This document shows, one piece after another, positions 1 through 10,171 of a stretch of DNA of 64,000 nucleotides; the stretch's first letter is position 1, and every line of letters begins with the position of its first letter. The notes beneath the pieces are model-generated. The model ran no database searches, was not told where the DNA came from, and was given only the letters and a program-made list of their open reading frames with translations. Source of the DNA: G965216255 sp965216255 (GTDB lineage: Bacteria; Bacteroidota; Rhodothermia; Rhodothermales; Bin80). The stretch covers positions 2,170,001 to 2,234,000 of the forward strand of contig OZ244148.1 of the NCBI GenBank assembly GCA_965216255.1. Direction: 5' to 3'. A program made the position numbers and the translations under genes.

Positions 1-401
1 TGGCGGGCCTGCCCGCGATCTGCGCCCTGCGCCGAGGCGATACCTACGAGGCGCCCTCCACGCCTCGCCAAAAGCCGCGCCCCTTCCCGGAAGCACAGGA
101 AGGTCGACGTCAGATTAATGAGCAGCATCCGCTGCCATTCGGCGGCGCTGGTCTCCAGAAGCGGTGCGCCGGCCCACATCCCCACCGTATGCACGACGGC
201 ATGCACCCTTTGATAGGCCCCGGCTACCTGCCCGAAGGCCGCTACGGTGGAAGCCTCGTCCGTCAAGTCTGCCTGGAATCCACTTCCTGCTCGGCGATCA
301 ATGGTAGCGACAGTGGCGCCACCGGCGGCAAAGCCGCGGGCGATCCGGCCGCCCAACCGCCCCGTGGCGCCCGTGACAACAATCACCTGGTCTGTTTTCA
401 T
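1..401 (-). CDS. SDR-family NAD(P)-dependent oxidoreductase, N-terminal part (runs off the window)
   Basis: Reading the minus strand from the ATG at 401 gives 133 open codons to the window edge, so the 3' end is missing. The N-terminus MKTDQVIVVTGATGRLGGRI is a Rossmann dinucleotide motif (TGxxGxxG type). It is followed by a DLTDEAS segment and AVVHTVGMWAGAPLLE, which sits where SDRs have the NNAG motif. INLTSTFLCFREG matches SDR helix alpha-E, and a RRGGRLVGIAS strand carries the usual first catalytic Ser region. The Tyr-x-x-x-Lys lies outside the window. The substrate cannot be told. The start codon overlaps the stop of the upstream lipoprotein gene (ATGA), so the two are probably translationally coupled. 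Confidence 0.8.
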   Translation of the reverse strand, partial: MKTDQVIVVTGATGRLGGRIARGFAAGGATVATIDRRAGSGFQADLTDEASTVAAFGQVAGAYQRVHAVVHTVGMWAGAPLLETSAAEWQRMLLINLTSTFLCFREGARLLARRGGRLVGIASAQGADRGQAR

Positions 402-844
402 GTATCGAGTTGGGACGTATGGTCGTGAACGATGCGCCACCCCTGGTCCGTGCGCGCGACAAGGAGTGTGAAAAGACCCGATGGCTGGTCGTGTTCGCGC
501 ACCAGCTCATAAGCGCCAAACACAAAGACGTACCGGTGCGACAGCATGCGCACCTCACGCACCTCGAATGTTAAAGCACCCATGGCAGCGCGGTCTGGAT
601 ACGTGCGCAGGTAGCGCTCCAGTGTGGGCCGCCAACCGCGGATCTCACCGCTGCTGGAAACAAACCGGAGCGCATCGCCGCGCAGATAGCTTTCCATAAA
701 GGCCTCTACATCCCCGCTGTTCCATGCTTCCTGCTGCTCCGCGAGCAGCGCGCGCACGGCTTCCTCCGCTCCGTCGGGCTTTGCGCACCCCGCAACCAAA
801 CAAAGACCCAGAAAAAGCGCAGTCCATAGTGCTGATCTCGGCAC
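398..844 (-). CDS. NTF2-like (DUF4440/SnoaL-type) lipoprotein
   Basis: 148 residues from a GTG start at 844. This start is chosen because a perfect AGGAGG sits about 7 bases upstream, while the longer open frame to 925 has no such signal. The N-terminus is a lipoprotein signal peptide ending LCLVAGC. The mature part has the alpha+beta layout of the NTF2 fold: a first helix with EQQEAWNSGDVEAFMESY, then RFVSSSGEIRGW, YVFVFGAYEL, and a final strand with GLFTLLVARTDQGWRIVHDH, which is typical of DUF4440/SgcJ proteins. Function is unknown; the family includes small-molecule binders and isomerases. Its stop overlaps the start of the downstream SDR gene. Confidence 0.75.
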   Translation of the reverse strand: MPRSALWTALFLGLCLVAGCAKPDGAEEAVRALLAEQQEAWNSGDVEAFMESYLRGDALRFVSSSGEIRGWRPTLERYLRTYPDRAAMGALTFEVREVRMLSHRYVFVFGAYELVREHDQPSGLFTLLVARTDQGWRIVHDHTSQLDT

Positions 845-993
845 GGCGTTACCTCCTAGAACCTGCCCAAGTGTATTGCGTTCGAACAAGCCTACGAAAT
901 AAGAACGATAAATGAGAGGCAGCATATACGCATTTCTGGCTACTAAAGCGTATTAGGGCGGCACATTCCGGTTGTGGCGTAGCGAAATAATCC

Positions 994-3900
994 TTGGCAG
1001 TCCTGCCCCGTGCCGCGGGACATAACCAGCAGTCCGTGCCCATACATCGGCCACTCGCAAGACTGGGCTTCTTTGCTGCGGGTGCATTGGCAGGATGGCT
1101 CATCCTGGCACACGCGGCACAGGGAGACAATTCCCGGCGCCTTGCATCGTATGCTACCCCAGAAGATGTCCTCGTAGGTAGTGCCCGCGCTGACACGGAC
1201 ACCGTGGGGCTCTACCAGGTGGACTCGCTCCTGTCCTTTATTCGGCTGCTGGGCGCCGATTCCCTGCGCGCCCTTATCGACTCCATCGGCGCCGATTCCG
1301 CACTGTGGGCGCTAGTGGACTCCTTAGCCCCCATAGACACAAATTACCGCACGCAGCGGTACTTGGCCGGGCTGTGGCGAAGGAGCAGGATAGCATCCAC
1401 CTTCCCCCGCGAACGGCGATCCTTTGCTGTGAAGCCGTTCGGCAGGCACAGCCTGGAACTGGATTCCACCAGCGATGACTACCTGGCCCGGGAATTGGTT
1501 GGTGACAGTGATATCCGTATTCCGCTGCAATATGGCCGCGCGCTCTACCGCCAACGAAAGATGGAGGCGAGCCTGGAGCGCAACTGGTCTCAGCTAATCA
1601 GTCAGCGCCGCGCGCAGCAGCAGCGGCGGCAGCGCGGCGGGCTGGGGTTGTCCATTACCGTGCCGGGAGGGCGCCAGAGCGGCTTCACGACCATTTTCGG
1701 CAAGAACGAGGTGGACCTGCGTGTAACAGGGACGGCCGACATTCGGGCCGGATTTGATTACCGCAAGAGTGACCAGCAGGTTATTCTGGGACAGGGTGCC
1801 CGCGTTGACCCCGATTTCAAGATGAACCAACGTCTCGGTGTCACGGGGACAATTGGGGACAAGATGCACGTGGGCGTGGACTGGGATACGCAGCGGCAAT
1901 TCGACTACCAGAACCAGCTCAAACTCCAGTATTCCGGATACGAGGATGAGATCATCCAGAGCATCGAAGCCGGAAACGTCTTCCTTCAGACACCGTCCTC
2001 GCTCATTCGGGGCGGGCAAAGCCTGTTTGGCATCAAGTCAGAATTCCAGGTCGGAGGCTTACGCTTTACCACGGTAGCCAGCCAGCAGGAAGGACAGTCC
2101 AGCAGCCTATCTCTGGAAGGAGGAGCCGAGACGACAGCCTTTAACGTCAGGCCAACTGATTACAACGAGCGCACCCATTTCTTCCTCTCGTACTATTTTC
2201 GAAATCGCTGGGAAGTGGCACTCAGCGATCCTCCGAACATCCTCCTGGACGCCGTATTCGCAGGCATCACAGATCTGGAGGTTTGGAAGCTCACACCCGT
2301 GGCGCCGGAGGAGCGAAACGTACGCCAGGTGGTGGCGGTAGTAGATTTGGGTGAGCCCTCGGCCCTGGTCACGGCCGCAGACCACTATACGGATGTTCGG
2401 CGGCCTGAGCACGGATTAGACCAGTACTCAGAAGCGGAGCTGGAGCAGCAACTCCGGCCTGGCAATGCGGTACCAAAAGACTATCTCGAGTCGGGTGCCA
2501 TGGAGCAGCCGCTAACGACCGGAGACTTCCAGGTCGGGCAGTTCAAGAAACTGACGGAGGGGCGCGATTATGACGTGGATAATCTGTTGGGTTATATCAC
2601 GCTCAAGCAGCGCATTCAAGAGAGCGAAGCCCTTGCCGTTTCCTTCCGCTACCTGGCTGACGGCACCGAGCTTCAGGTTGGCGATTTTTCTTCAGAAACC
2701 GGTGGCGGTGATAACAGCCAGACCGGCGAGCGCATCGTGCTCAAGCTTCTTAAGCCGGTAAACCTTCAGCAACCGGCTAGCCTGGGCCAGGACAACGAAC
2801 TGAATCCGGCTGCCTGGTACCTGGAAATGCGCAACATCTACCGGCTGGGACGGGGGCTGCAGTCAACGGAATTCATCCTGAACATTGAGCACGAGCCGCC
2901 CGGGCGCAGCGCCACCAAGACATTGCCGGGCATCGGTGGCCAGGCCACGCTAATACAGTTGCTCGGGCTGGACCGACTCAACGAAGACGGCGCCCAGAAG
3001 CCGGATGACCTCTTCGACTTCCTGATAAACTATACGGTGGAGCAGGCAGAAGGGCTACTGCTGTTTCCGTTCTTGGAACCCTTCGGGAGCCGCATCGAAA
3101 GCCTAATCAATGCCAGCGATCTGGGCCCTGCGGAGAAGGCGGAGGCCAAGGCGGCGTACGTGTTTTCCGACCTATATCGTACCAAGCAGATCAATGCAGT
3201 GCGTAACACGCAGCTGAATGTGTACCGGATTCAGGGGGCTTTCAGCGGCGGCATCCCGTCCTTCTACGATCTGAAGGCCTTTTCCGGATTGGTGGAAGGA
3301 TCCGTGCGGGTGAGCTCGGGCGGCGTGGCGCTGGTCGAAGGCACGGACTATGTGGTGGACTACCAGGGGGGGGCGGTGACCATCATCAACACGGCCTTTG
3401 TCACGGCAGGGCGCGATATGGTGATTGACTATGAGCAGAATGCGCTCATCAATCTACAGAAGAAGACGCTGCTCGGAGCACGCATGGACTACTCCACGGA
3501 CGAGCGCCTGGCGTTGGGAGGCACCGTCATGCGCCTTAGCCAAAAGTCCATTACGGACAAGTTTCGCATCGGTGAAGAACCCATCGCCAACCTCATCTGG
3601 GGCATGGACGGCCAGCTCGCACTTGAGCCCACGTGGTTGACGCGGGCCATCGACGCTGTGCCGCTTATCCAGACTAAGGCCCCAAGTTCTATTGATATTT
3701 CCGGCGAATTCGCCCAGCTTCGTCCGGGCCATACGCTCACCAATGCCTACAAGGACGAGCGGCGCGACCTGCGGAAGTCCGGGCGTGATTTCTATCCGGA
3801 TGAAGAGGAGGGCATATCGTTCGTGGACGACTTTGAGGGATTTGAGAATCTGTTCACGCTCCTGCGTCCGGGGGCCTGGCAGCTCTCCAGCGCTCCCGTT

Positions 3901-6900
3901 CTGGGCCCGGAAGCGGGACAGACTGGACCGGAGACAGAGTACACGAATGACCGCCGCGGCGCCCTGGGCTGGTACCAGCTCAACGCCTCGACACTGGAGC
4001 AACTCGGCAATCCGGCCGATCGTGCGGTCCAGCTTGTTTCGCCGCAATCCGTCTTCCCCAACCGAACGCCGTCGACACAGGAGCGAATCCTGACCACGCT
4101 CGACTTCTTTTTCACGCCCCACGAGCGCGGGCCGTACAATTACAATCGTGATCTTGGCAGTTTCCTCGACAATCCACAGCGTGCATGGGGCGGCATGACG
4201 CAGCGCCTCACGGAAGGCAATACGGATTTTACTTCCAAGAACATCGAATTCATCGAATTTGTCTTCCGGCCCTTTCCGGACGGCGACGACGGCGACGAGG
4301 CCAAGCTGATCATAGATATCGGACGCATCTCGGAGGATGTCATCCCCGATAACAAGCTCAACACAGAAGATGGCCTCTCACTCACAGAAGGCGGGCCGGT
4401 CGCCAACCAGGCCCGTCTTTCCACGGGGCAGCAAAACCAGGTCATCAACCCCATATCGGAAAGCGAACGAATCACGGAAGACGTGGGACTGGACGGTTTG
4501 GCCTCATTTTCGGACAACAAGTTCGAGCGTGAAGGCGGACTAGGGACGGAGCAGGAGCAATTCAAGGAATTCCTGGCCGCTTTGGACCAGGCCACCAGCA
4601 CGCGCTTCCCACAGCAGTTGGAACGGGAAAAGGCCAAGGCCCGGCTCGACCCGTCGGGCGACGACTATCACTACTTCCTGGATGACGGCTATTTCGGGAA
4701 CGGACAACTGTACCCGGGTGGCGCCACCATACAGCAGCGGTTTTCGAGCTTCTTTGCCGGCCACGAACTTAATTCCTACGAAGCACAGTCCAAGCTTTCC
4801 GATGCCACGACCGCACGGGGCAACTCGCGCTTACCCGATACGGAAGACATCAATCTCAATTCCGCGCCCGATACCGACAACAGCTACTTCCAGTACGAGT
4901 TGCCAATAAGCCTCACCACGCTGGGTGCTCTAGCCGCGCCGGAAGAGACCCGTGACTTCGTCATAAATGAGATCGCGACAAAATCCGGTGGAGGTACAGG
5001 CTGGTTTCTCGTACGGATACCTGTAAACGATTTCTCACGGCGTGTGGGAAGCATCCAAGATTTCACGCTTATCGAGTCCATTCGTGTATGGACCACGGGG
5101 CATACCAGGCCCATTACACTCCGCTTTGCCACGCTGGAGTTCGTAGGTAGCCAATGGCGGAAATCGGAGGCAGTCAGCAGCATCAATGAAGACGGTGAAA
5201 TGCTGCCCCCCGAAGATCCGATCACGGGTGCACGCATCAGTATCGAAAGCGTGAACAATGAGGAAAACACCGGCTACCAAATCCCCAACGGGGCCATTCG
5301 AAGTCGGATACGCGAGGCGCAAACCGCTTCGGTGCGTGATGCCAGAGAGCAGGCTATGGTCATCCACGCAGAAAATATCCAGCCGGGCTCTCAGCAGGCC
5401 ATATTCCATACCTGGACAACGCCGCTGGACCTGCTCAAGTACAGCAACCTTCGCATGTTTACGCATCTGGACGGGCTCATGAACGATGTTCCGCTGGAGG
5501 AAGAAGATCGCGGCCAACTGACGTTATTTATTCGTCTTGGCGCCAATGAAATCAACGATTTCTACGAATATGAGCAGCCACTGACTCCTAGCCCGCTGGA
5601 CCGCATGCCGGAAGGGATCGAGGCGCGTGCGGACTTCCTTTGGCGCACGCACCAGCCCAACCCGGACCCCGACGGCGAAGCCTTCATTGACATCAACTCA
5701 GTAAATATACGGATGAGCGCACTGAATCAGCTCAAGTTTCGCCGGGACGAATATGTGGACGAGGCAGGCCAGCCGTTTGCCCCCAACAGGATTTTCTGGA
5801 ACGAGGAGCAAGGGCTTCTCGGGGACATCGTGGCGGACTTTGCTCCTCCCGGGACCCGTATCGGAGTACAGGGCACTCCATCACTGGCCCGCGTTAGCAC
5901 TATCGTCATCGGCGTACGCAATACGTCTCCGGACGGGCGTATCCTGACGGAAGTGAATATTTGGGTAAACGAACTCCGAGTCTCGGGGTACGATGAAGAC
6001 ACGGGGATCGCGGCGCTCATCAACGCCGATCTGACGCTCGCCGACCTTGCGCGCGTCAAAGGTACTGTCCGTGCGCAGACCGATGGGTTCGGATCGCTGT
6101 CCAGCTCGCTTGGAGAAAGGGACCAGATAAACAGTATGGACTGGACCGTCAACACACAGGTGCATGTGGACAAATTCATTTCGGAGCGCTATGGATGGTC
6201 CGTGCCGGTAAGCATGGAAGTAAAGTCCAGCGCTTCGACCCCACGCTTCGACGCCAGTCGCGGTGACGTCCGGGTAGGCAGTCTCCTGGACGCCGTAGCC
6301 AGTGACTCGTCGCTGGCACCCTCCGAAATCGAAGAGCGCCAGCGCGCCATTCGCGAAGAGACACAGACACGGACCGAAACTCGATCGTATACTTCAAGAA
6401 TCGGGAAAACGGGTTCGCGCACGCGCCTCGTGCGCAATACCATCGACGGTTTGAGCCTTAGTTATTCCTATTCCAGTTCCTCCGGCCGCACCCCGTCGGA
6501 GACGCTGCGAGACTCCTGGCGATGGTCGTCCAGCCTTGGGTACCGGCTTTCTCTGCGCACCCCCCGCGTACTGCGCCCGCTCGGCTTTCTGGGCGAGATC
6601 CCCGTAGTACGAATCCTTAGTGGGATAGGCGTCAGCTACCTGCCTTCTTCGCTGAATTATTCGCTGACCGCCAATCGGACTTTTTCACAGTCCAAGCGGC
6701 GTCCTGATCCTGTTCGGGAGCGTGACACGGCCATTCCGCTCGACATAGCCTTTCCCGTCCGGCCGCAGCATCGGTTTTCGCACGCCCGGCAATTCAGTCT
6801 ACAGTACAGCCCGCTCGGCTTTCTCAACCTAAGCCTCGATACAAGTACGAATCAGAGCCTGAACGCCGTTGGCGTCGATACCCTTTACTCCGTAATACTC

Positions 6901-8997
6901 GTGGATTCCCTCGGCGGGGAATCCCGCCTGGACGACACTAAGCTCTCCTCACTCCTGCTCGACGGCACTGTAGACAGCTCGCGAGTGGGCATAAGTGCAT
7001 TTGAATTGGAAAATCTGAATTCCCTGGGGTTTCGCCAAGTGATGAACCGGGTCGTGAATGGTGGCGCCACGCCCACAACCAGTGTCCGTACCGAACAATA
7101 CGAATCCCGTTTCAGCGCAACGTTCAGACCGCGGCTTGAGAGGTACCGGTTCCTGAGTTGGCTGCAGTTGCAGGACATCGGATACGGTGCCAATTTCTCG
7201 TGGCGCAACGGCTCCGTGAGCAATAACACTGGGGCACAGGCCAGCACGTCCGTGAATTTGAGGAGCGGCCTTACAGTGCGGCCGCAAAACCTGTTCGAAA
7301 AATTCGGCTTCTACCAGAAATTGCAGCAACAACAGCGCGCTGCGGAGAACGCCGCTACTGCCCGGCGCAACGAGCGTCAGCGGGATCGGGAACAGCGGCG
7401 AGAAGAAAGGAGGTTGCAACGAGAGCGCAGCAGGCTAGAGCGACAAGAGCAAGGAGCCAGGGAAGCCGCAGGTGAGCCGGAGCCGGAGCCAGAGCCGGAG
7501 CAAGAAGAAGGACCTGAACCCGCGCTCATTCCACAAGGAGCAGCCCTCGCTGTGCCCGCCGCTGAGGATACTACCAGGCGGCTGTTCCCGAGCATTCCAT
7601 TCCTGCCAAACCCTGTGTCGGTGCTCCGGAAGACCGTACTAGCGGTAACTGGCGTGCAGGATGTCAACGTAACCTACACGGGCACGCGCCGTTCGGCCGC
7701 ATCCAACGTAGGCCGGTTTGAGGACGGCGACGAGGTGGCGGTCAGCTACAGCCTCAGGAATGCACTATTCTCGAGCAAAGGTCCGTCACTTCGTTATCGT
7801 CTGGGTCTGGATCGAACGATTGACCCCAACACGCAAAGGGTCATTAACGATCGACTTCAGGTAACGGACGCTCTCACGGATTCGGATCGCCTGCAGGCGC
7901 GCACGACAGTCAACCCTACGAAGAATCTTCGCATTAGTCTAAGCTGGTTGATGGAGCGCACGAGCCGGGAGGATCTTACATACCGGCCCATGGCAGACGG
8001 TATGCCCGGGGCCGATACCACCAGTGCGGGCCACGTGAGCGGCTCCGTTTGGGCATTCGGTGCGGATTACCGGTCGCTGTTCGAGAGTCAGGTGAATCGG
8101 TTCCGGGCGGACTGCGGAACTGCCTGCGAGTCGGAGGGCTCTCTCGCCGATACCACCATTGCATCCACCGTCCTCACCAACGCCGTGGTCTTCGAAGACT
8201 TTCTGGCCAGCTATCTCACGGGCCCCGGAGGCACGCTAGGCTCCTCCGGCCGCGTGCCCTTCCCCCTGCCGAGCTGGCAGGTAAGCTACAGCGGCATTGG
8301 CCAGTGGCCCATTGTCCGCGCTCTGACACAGAGCGCGACGCTTCGCCATTCGTACAGTGCCGACTACAGTGCCGATTTCCGGTCCAATCTGCGAGCCGGC
8401 CAAATGGACGCGTTTAACCTCGGCCAAGGACCTAGAATTGCCTACACGCTGCCAGACGTTGATATTGACGCGGTGCGCATAAACGAACGCTTCCAGCCCC
8501 TGGTCGGGCTGGATCTTTCCCTGAAAGGCAATATTCAGACCAGTATCTCATGGAATCAGAGCCATTCCTATTCCCTTAGTACGACGAACAACGTGGTGAA
8601 TGAGGCGCAAACGAGTGATCTTTCTGTCACAGCCTCCTATGCGACCCGGAACCTGCGCCTACCGTTTTTCGGAAAACGCCTGAGCAACCGGATCAGCTTT
8701 TCCATAACGGTCTCGCGCAGCGTCAACAACGACCGCAGTTTCTATATCCGGAGAGCCATGGAAATTGCCGCCCTCAATCCTGACTTTACACCGGACATGG
8801 CCCTGGTGGAGCCTTTTGTAGACGTGCTGACCAGTACGGCACGGATTCAGGCGACCCCGAAGATTGCTTACCAATTCAGTAATCAGGTAACCGCCGATGT
8901 ATTCTTAGAGTACGAAGACTTTCAGGGAGACAGCAGACGCTTGCCATACAAGTCCATCAACGGTGGCTTCAACTTTCGCCTGAGCTTCGCCCACTGA
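994..8997 (+). CDS. sprA: Type IX secretion outer-membrane translocon SprA (Sov)
   Basis: 2667 residues, in the usual size range for SprA, the giant outer-membrane barrel through which type IX secretion substrates leave the cell. The N-terminal region has a hydrophobic segment (LGFFAAGALAGWLILAHAAQ). The body is rich in alternating amphipathic strands, with the SprA-typical block RSLFGIKSEFQVGGLRFTTV near residues 340-360 and repeated DDFEG and LNTE-like segments. The C-terminus ends in barrel strands (FNFRLSFAH). The TTG at 994 gives the longest frame; a GTG at 1036, closer to the hydrophobic segment, is equally possible, and neither has a clear ribosome-binding site. Oddity: residues about 2109-2180 are a Gln/Arg/Glu-rich coiled-coil-like stretch followed by a Glu-Pro repeat. 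No other type IX gene is in the window; lipB follows after 9 bases. Confidence 0.9.
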   Translation: MAVLPRAAGHNQQSVPIHRPLARLGFFAAGALAGWLILAHAAQGDNSRRLASYATPEDVLVGSARADTDTVGLYQVDSLLSFIRLLGADSLRALIDSIGADSALWALVDSLAPIDTNYRTQRYLAGLWRRSRIASTFPRERRSFAVKPFGRHSLELDSTSDDYLARELVGDSDIRIPLQYGRALYRQRKMEASLERNWSQLISQRRAQQQRRQRGGLGLSITVPGGRQSGFTTIFGKNEVDLRVTGTADIRAGFDYRKSDQQVILGQGARVDPDFKMNQRLGVTGTIGDKMHVGVDWDTQRQFDYQNQLKLQYSGYEDEIIQSIEAGNVFLQTPSSLIRGGQSLFGIKSEFQVGGLRFTTVASQQEGQSSSLSLEGGAETTAFNVRPTDYNERTHFFLSYYFRNRWEVALSDPPNILLDAVFAGITDLEVWKLTPVAPEERNVRQVVAVVDLGEPSALVTAADHYTDVRRPEHGLDQYSEAELEQQLRPGNAVPKDYLESGAMEQPLTTGDFQVGQFKKLTEGRDYDVDNLLGYITLKQRIQESEALAVSFRYLADGTELQVGDFSSETGGGDNSQTGERIVLKLLKPVNLQQPASLGQDNELNPAAWYLEMRNIYRLGRGLQSTEFILNIEHEPPGRSATKTLPGIGGQATLIQLLGLDRLNEDGAQKPDDLFDFLINYTVEQAEGLLLFPFLEPFGSRIESLINASDLGPAEKAEAKAAYVFSDLYRTKQINAVRNTQLNVYRIQGAFSGGIPSFYDLKAFSGLVEGSVRVSSGGVALVEGTDYVVDYQGGAVTIINTAFVTAGRDMVIDYEQNALINLQKKTLLGARMDYSTDERLALGGTVMRLSQKSITDKFRIGEEPIANLIWGMDGQLALEPTWLTRAIDAVPLIQTKAPSSIDISGEFAQLRPGHTLTNAYKDERRDLRKSGRDFYPDEEEGISFVDDFEGFENLFTLLRPGAWQLSSAPVLGPEAGQTGPETEYTNDRRGALGWYQLNASTLEQLGNPADRAVQLVSPQSVFPNRTPSTQERILTTLDFFFTPHERGPYNYNRDLGSFLDNPQRAWGGMTQRLTEGNTDFTSKNIEFIEFVFRPFPDGDDGDEAKLIIDIGRISEDVIPDNKLNTEDGLSLTEGGPVANQARLSTGQQNQVINPISESERITEDVGLDGLASFSDNKFEREGGLGTEQEQFKEFLAALDQATSTRFPQQLEREKAKARLDPSGDDYHYFLDDGYFGNGQLYPGGATIQQRFSSFFAGHELNSYEAQSKLSDATTARGNSRLPDTEDINLNSAPDTDNSYFQYELPISLTTLGALAAPEETRDFVINEIATKSGGGTGWFLVRIPVNDFSRRVGSIQDFTLIESIRVWTTGHTRPITLRFATLEFVGSQWRKSEAVSSINEDGEMLPPEDPITGARISIESVNNEENTGYQIPNGAIRSRIREAQTASVRDAREQAMVIHAENIQPGSQQAIFHTWTTPLDLLKYSNLRMFTHLDGLMNDVPLEEEDRGQLTLFIRLGANEINDFYEYEQPLTPSPLDRMPEGIEARADFLWRTHQPNPDPDGEAFIDINSVNIRMSALNQLKFRRDEYVDEAGQPFAPNRIFWNEEQGLLGDIVADFAPPGTRIGVQGTPSLARVSTIVIGVRNTSPDGRILTEVNIWVNELRVSGYDEDTGIAALINADLTLADLARVKGTVRAQTDGFGSLSSSLGERDQINSMDWTVNTQVHVDKFISERYGWSVPVSMEVKSSASTPRFDASRGDVRVGSLLDAVASDSSLAPSEIEERQRAIREETQTRTETRSYTSRIGKTGSRTRLVRNTIDGLSLSYSYSSSSGRTPSETLRDSWRWSSSLGYRLSLRTPRVLRPLGFLGEIPVVRILSGIGVSYLPSSLNYSLTANRTFSQSKRRPDPVRERDTAIPLDIAFPVRPQHRFSHARQFSLQYSPLGFLNLSLDTSTNQSLNAVGVDTLYSVILVDSLGGESRLDDTKLSSLLLDGTVDSSRVGISAFELENLNSLGFRQVMNRVVNGGATPTTSVRTEQYESRFSATFRPRLERYRFLSWLQLQDIGYGANFSWRNGSVSNNTGAQASTSVNLRSGLTVRPQNLFEKFGFYQKLQQQQRAAENAATARRNERQRDREQRREERRLQRERSRLERQEQGAREAAGEPEPEPEPEQEEGPEPALIPQGAALAVPAAEDTTRRLFPSIPFLPNPVSVLRKTVLAVTGVQDVNVTYTGTRRSAASNVGRFEDGDEVAVSYSLRNALFSSKGPSLRYRLGLDRTIDPNTQRVINDRLQVTDALTDSDRLQARTTVNPTKNLRISLSWLMERTSREDLTYRPMADGMPGADTTSAGHVSGSVWAFGADYRSLFESQVNRFRADCGTACESEGSLADTTIASTVLTNAVVFEDFLASYLTGPGGTLGSSGRVPFPLPSWQVSYSGIGQWPIVRALTQSATLRHSYSADYSADFRSNLRAGQMDAFNLGQGPRIAYTLPDVDIDAVRINERFQPLVGLDLSLKGNIQTSISWNQSHSYSLSTTNNVVNEAQTSDLSVTASYATRNLRLPFFGKRLSNRISFSITVSRSVNNDRSFYIRRAMEIAALNPDFTPDMALVEPFVDVLTSTARIQATPKIAYQFSNQVTADVFLEYEDFQGDSRRLPYKSINGGFNFRLSFAH

Positions 8998-9006
8998 GTC
9001 ACGGCG

Positions 9007-9777
9007 ATGACACCTTCCACGGTTGTGTGCCACTTGGGGCGTGTCTCGTACGCGCCCAGCTGGACGTTGCAGGAATGGATCATGCAGCGGCTGCTGCGAG
9101 GCAAGCGCGCAGGTTGTGCGCCCCCCCACGTTATCCTGCTCCTTGAGCACCCACCGGTATACACGCTGGGCAAGAGTGGCGACCCGAATAACCTTCTATT
9201 GCAGGAGGACGCCCTGCGTGCTCGCGGAGCACGGTTCTTCCGCATTGACCGCGGAGGGGATATCACATTCCACGGGCCTGGCCAACTGGTTGCCTACTTT
9301 CTGCTGGACCTGGACCGATTCTTTCGCGATTTGCACCGGTACATGCGTGCGCTCGAAGAAATCGTTATCCGTACATGTGCCGACTATGGTCTTTGCGGTT
9401 TCCGCGTACCTAGCCGTACAGGCGTCTGGATAGGGCCGGACGATGCCGGACCGGAGCGTAAGATCTGTGCATTCGGAATACGGAGCAGTCGCTGGATCAC
9501 CATGCACGGACTAGCACTAAATCTTAACACGGATCTATCCTATTTCAATGGAATTATTCCGTGCGGCATCCAAGACCGTGGCGTAACTTCCATAGCGCGG
9601 GAGTGCGGCATGCCGTGTGATGAGGTTCCCGTGCGCCAGCGCGTTATCCACCATTACGAGGACGTTTTCGGGGCATCTGCGACCCAACTGGAGGGTGACG
9701 AGGCCTTTCATTTTCTGGAGGATTTCGTGGGCAGGACGAATATCCAGGGCCTGCTAAGACCTACGACTATTGCCTAG
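9007..9777 (+). CDS. lipB: Lipoyl(octanoyl) transferase LipB
   Basis: 256 residues. LipB moves octanoate from acyl carrier protein to the lipoyl domains of 2-oxoacid dehydrogenases and glycine cleavage H protein. Signature stretches are present: EHPPVYTLGKSG, RGGDITFHGPGQLVAYFLLD and TMHGLALNLNTDL. The conserved catalytic Lys is about residue 152 (RKICAFG) and the acyl-accepting Cys about residue 186 (IIPCGI), so the enzyme should be active. The ATG is 9 bases after the sprA stop, suggesting cotranscription, though no functional link is evident. No LipA is in the window. Confidence 0.93.
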   Translation: MTPSTVVCHLGRVSYAPSWTLQEWIMQRLLRGKRAGCAPPHVILLLEHPPVYTLGKSGDPNNLLLQEDALRARGARFFRIDRGGDITFHGPGQLVAYFLLDLDRFFRDLHRYMRALEEIVIRTCADYGLCGFRVPSRTGVWIGPDDAGPERKICAFGIRSSRWITMHGLALNLNTDLSYFNGIIPCGIQDRGVTSIARECGMPCDEVPVRQRVIHHYEDVFGASATQLEGDEAFHFLEDFVGRTNIQGLLRPTTIA

Positions 9778-9808
9778 GCTTACCCCTGAAATCTTTTCCG
9801 ATCCGATC

Positions 9809-10171
9809 ATGAGCACTCCACAAACCGAAGAATTCACCCTTCGGCTCCTTGCCGAGACCCTTTTCTACGACGAGGAATACGGCGCAATTGGCAACATGAG
9901 CCTTATTGATCCCACCACAGAGCGGGAGGTCTACGTAGCCTCGTTCCTGCCCGAGACCGGGAACTTCGTTATCGAGGAAGCCATTGAGTGGGAACGCAGC
10001 GAGGACATCGGAGAGGGTGACGAGATCGGGTACGCACTGGCCATTGATTCGGCGGAACATGGCTCCTACAGCACGGCGTCTGAAACTGCCCGTGTACTGC
10101 TGAATCTGGCGAAGGAGAAGGGTCTGCTCCCCAGCGTGACCTTACTCTTTGAGGAAGAGGACGCCCCGTGA
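9809..10171 (+). CDS. Small acidic protein of unknown function
   Basis: 120 residues from the ATG at 9809; an upstream in-frame ATG at 9770 would overlap lipB and is less likely. The protein is acidic, with no signal peptide or membrane segment. It opens with a predicted helix (FTLRLLAETLFYDEEYGAIG) followed by strands (MSLIDPTTEREVYVASFLPETGNFVIEEAIEW) and ends in GLLPSVTLLFEEEDAP. I do not recognise the family. The clean frame, spacing of about 30 bases after lipB and protein-like composition support a real gene, probably cytosolic. Its stop is immediately followed by the end of the opposing DUF423 remnant. Confidence 0.65.
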   Translation: MSTPQTEEFTLRLLAETLFYDEEYGAIGNMSLIDPTTEREVYVASFLPETGNFVIEEAIEWERSEDIGEGDEIGYALAIDSAEHGSYSTASETARVLLNLAKEKGLLPSVTLLFEEEDAP

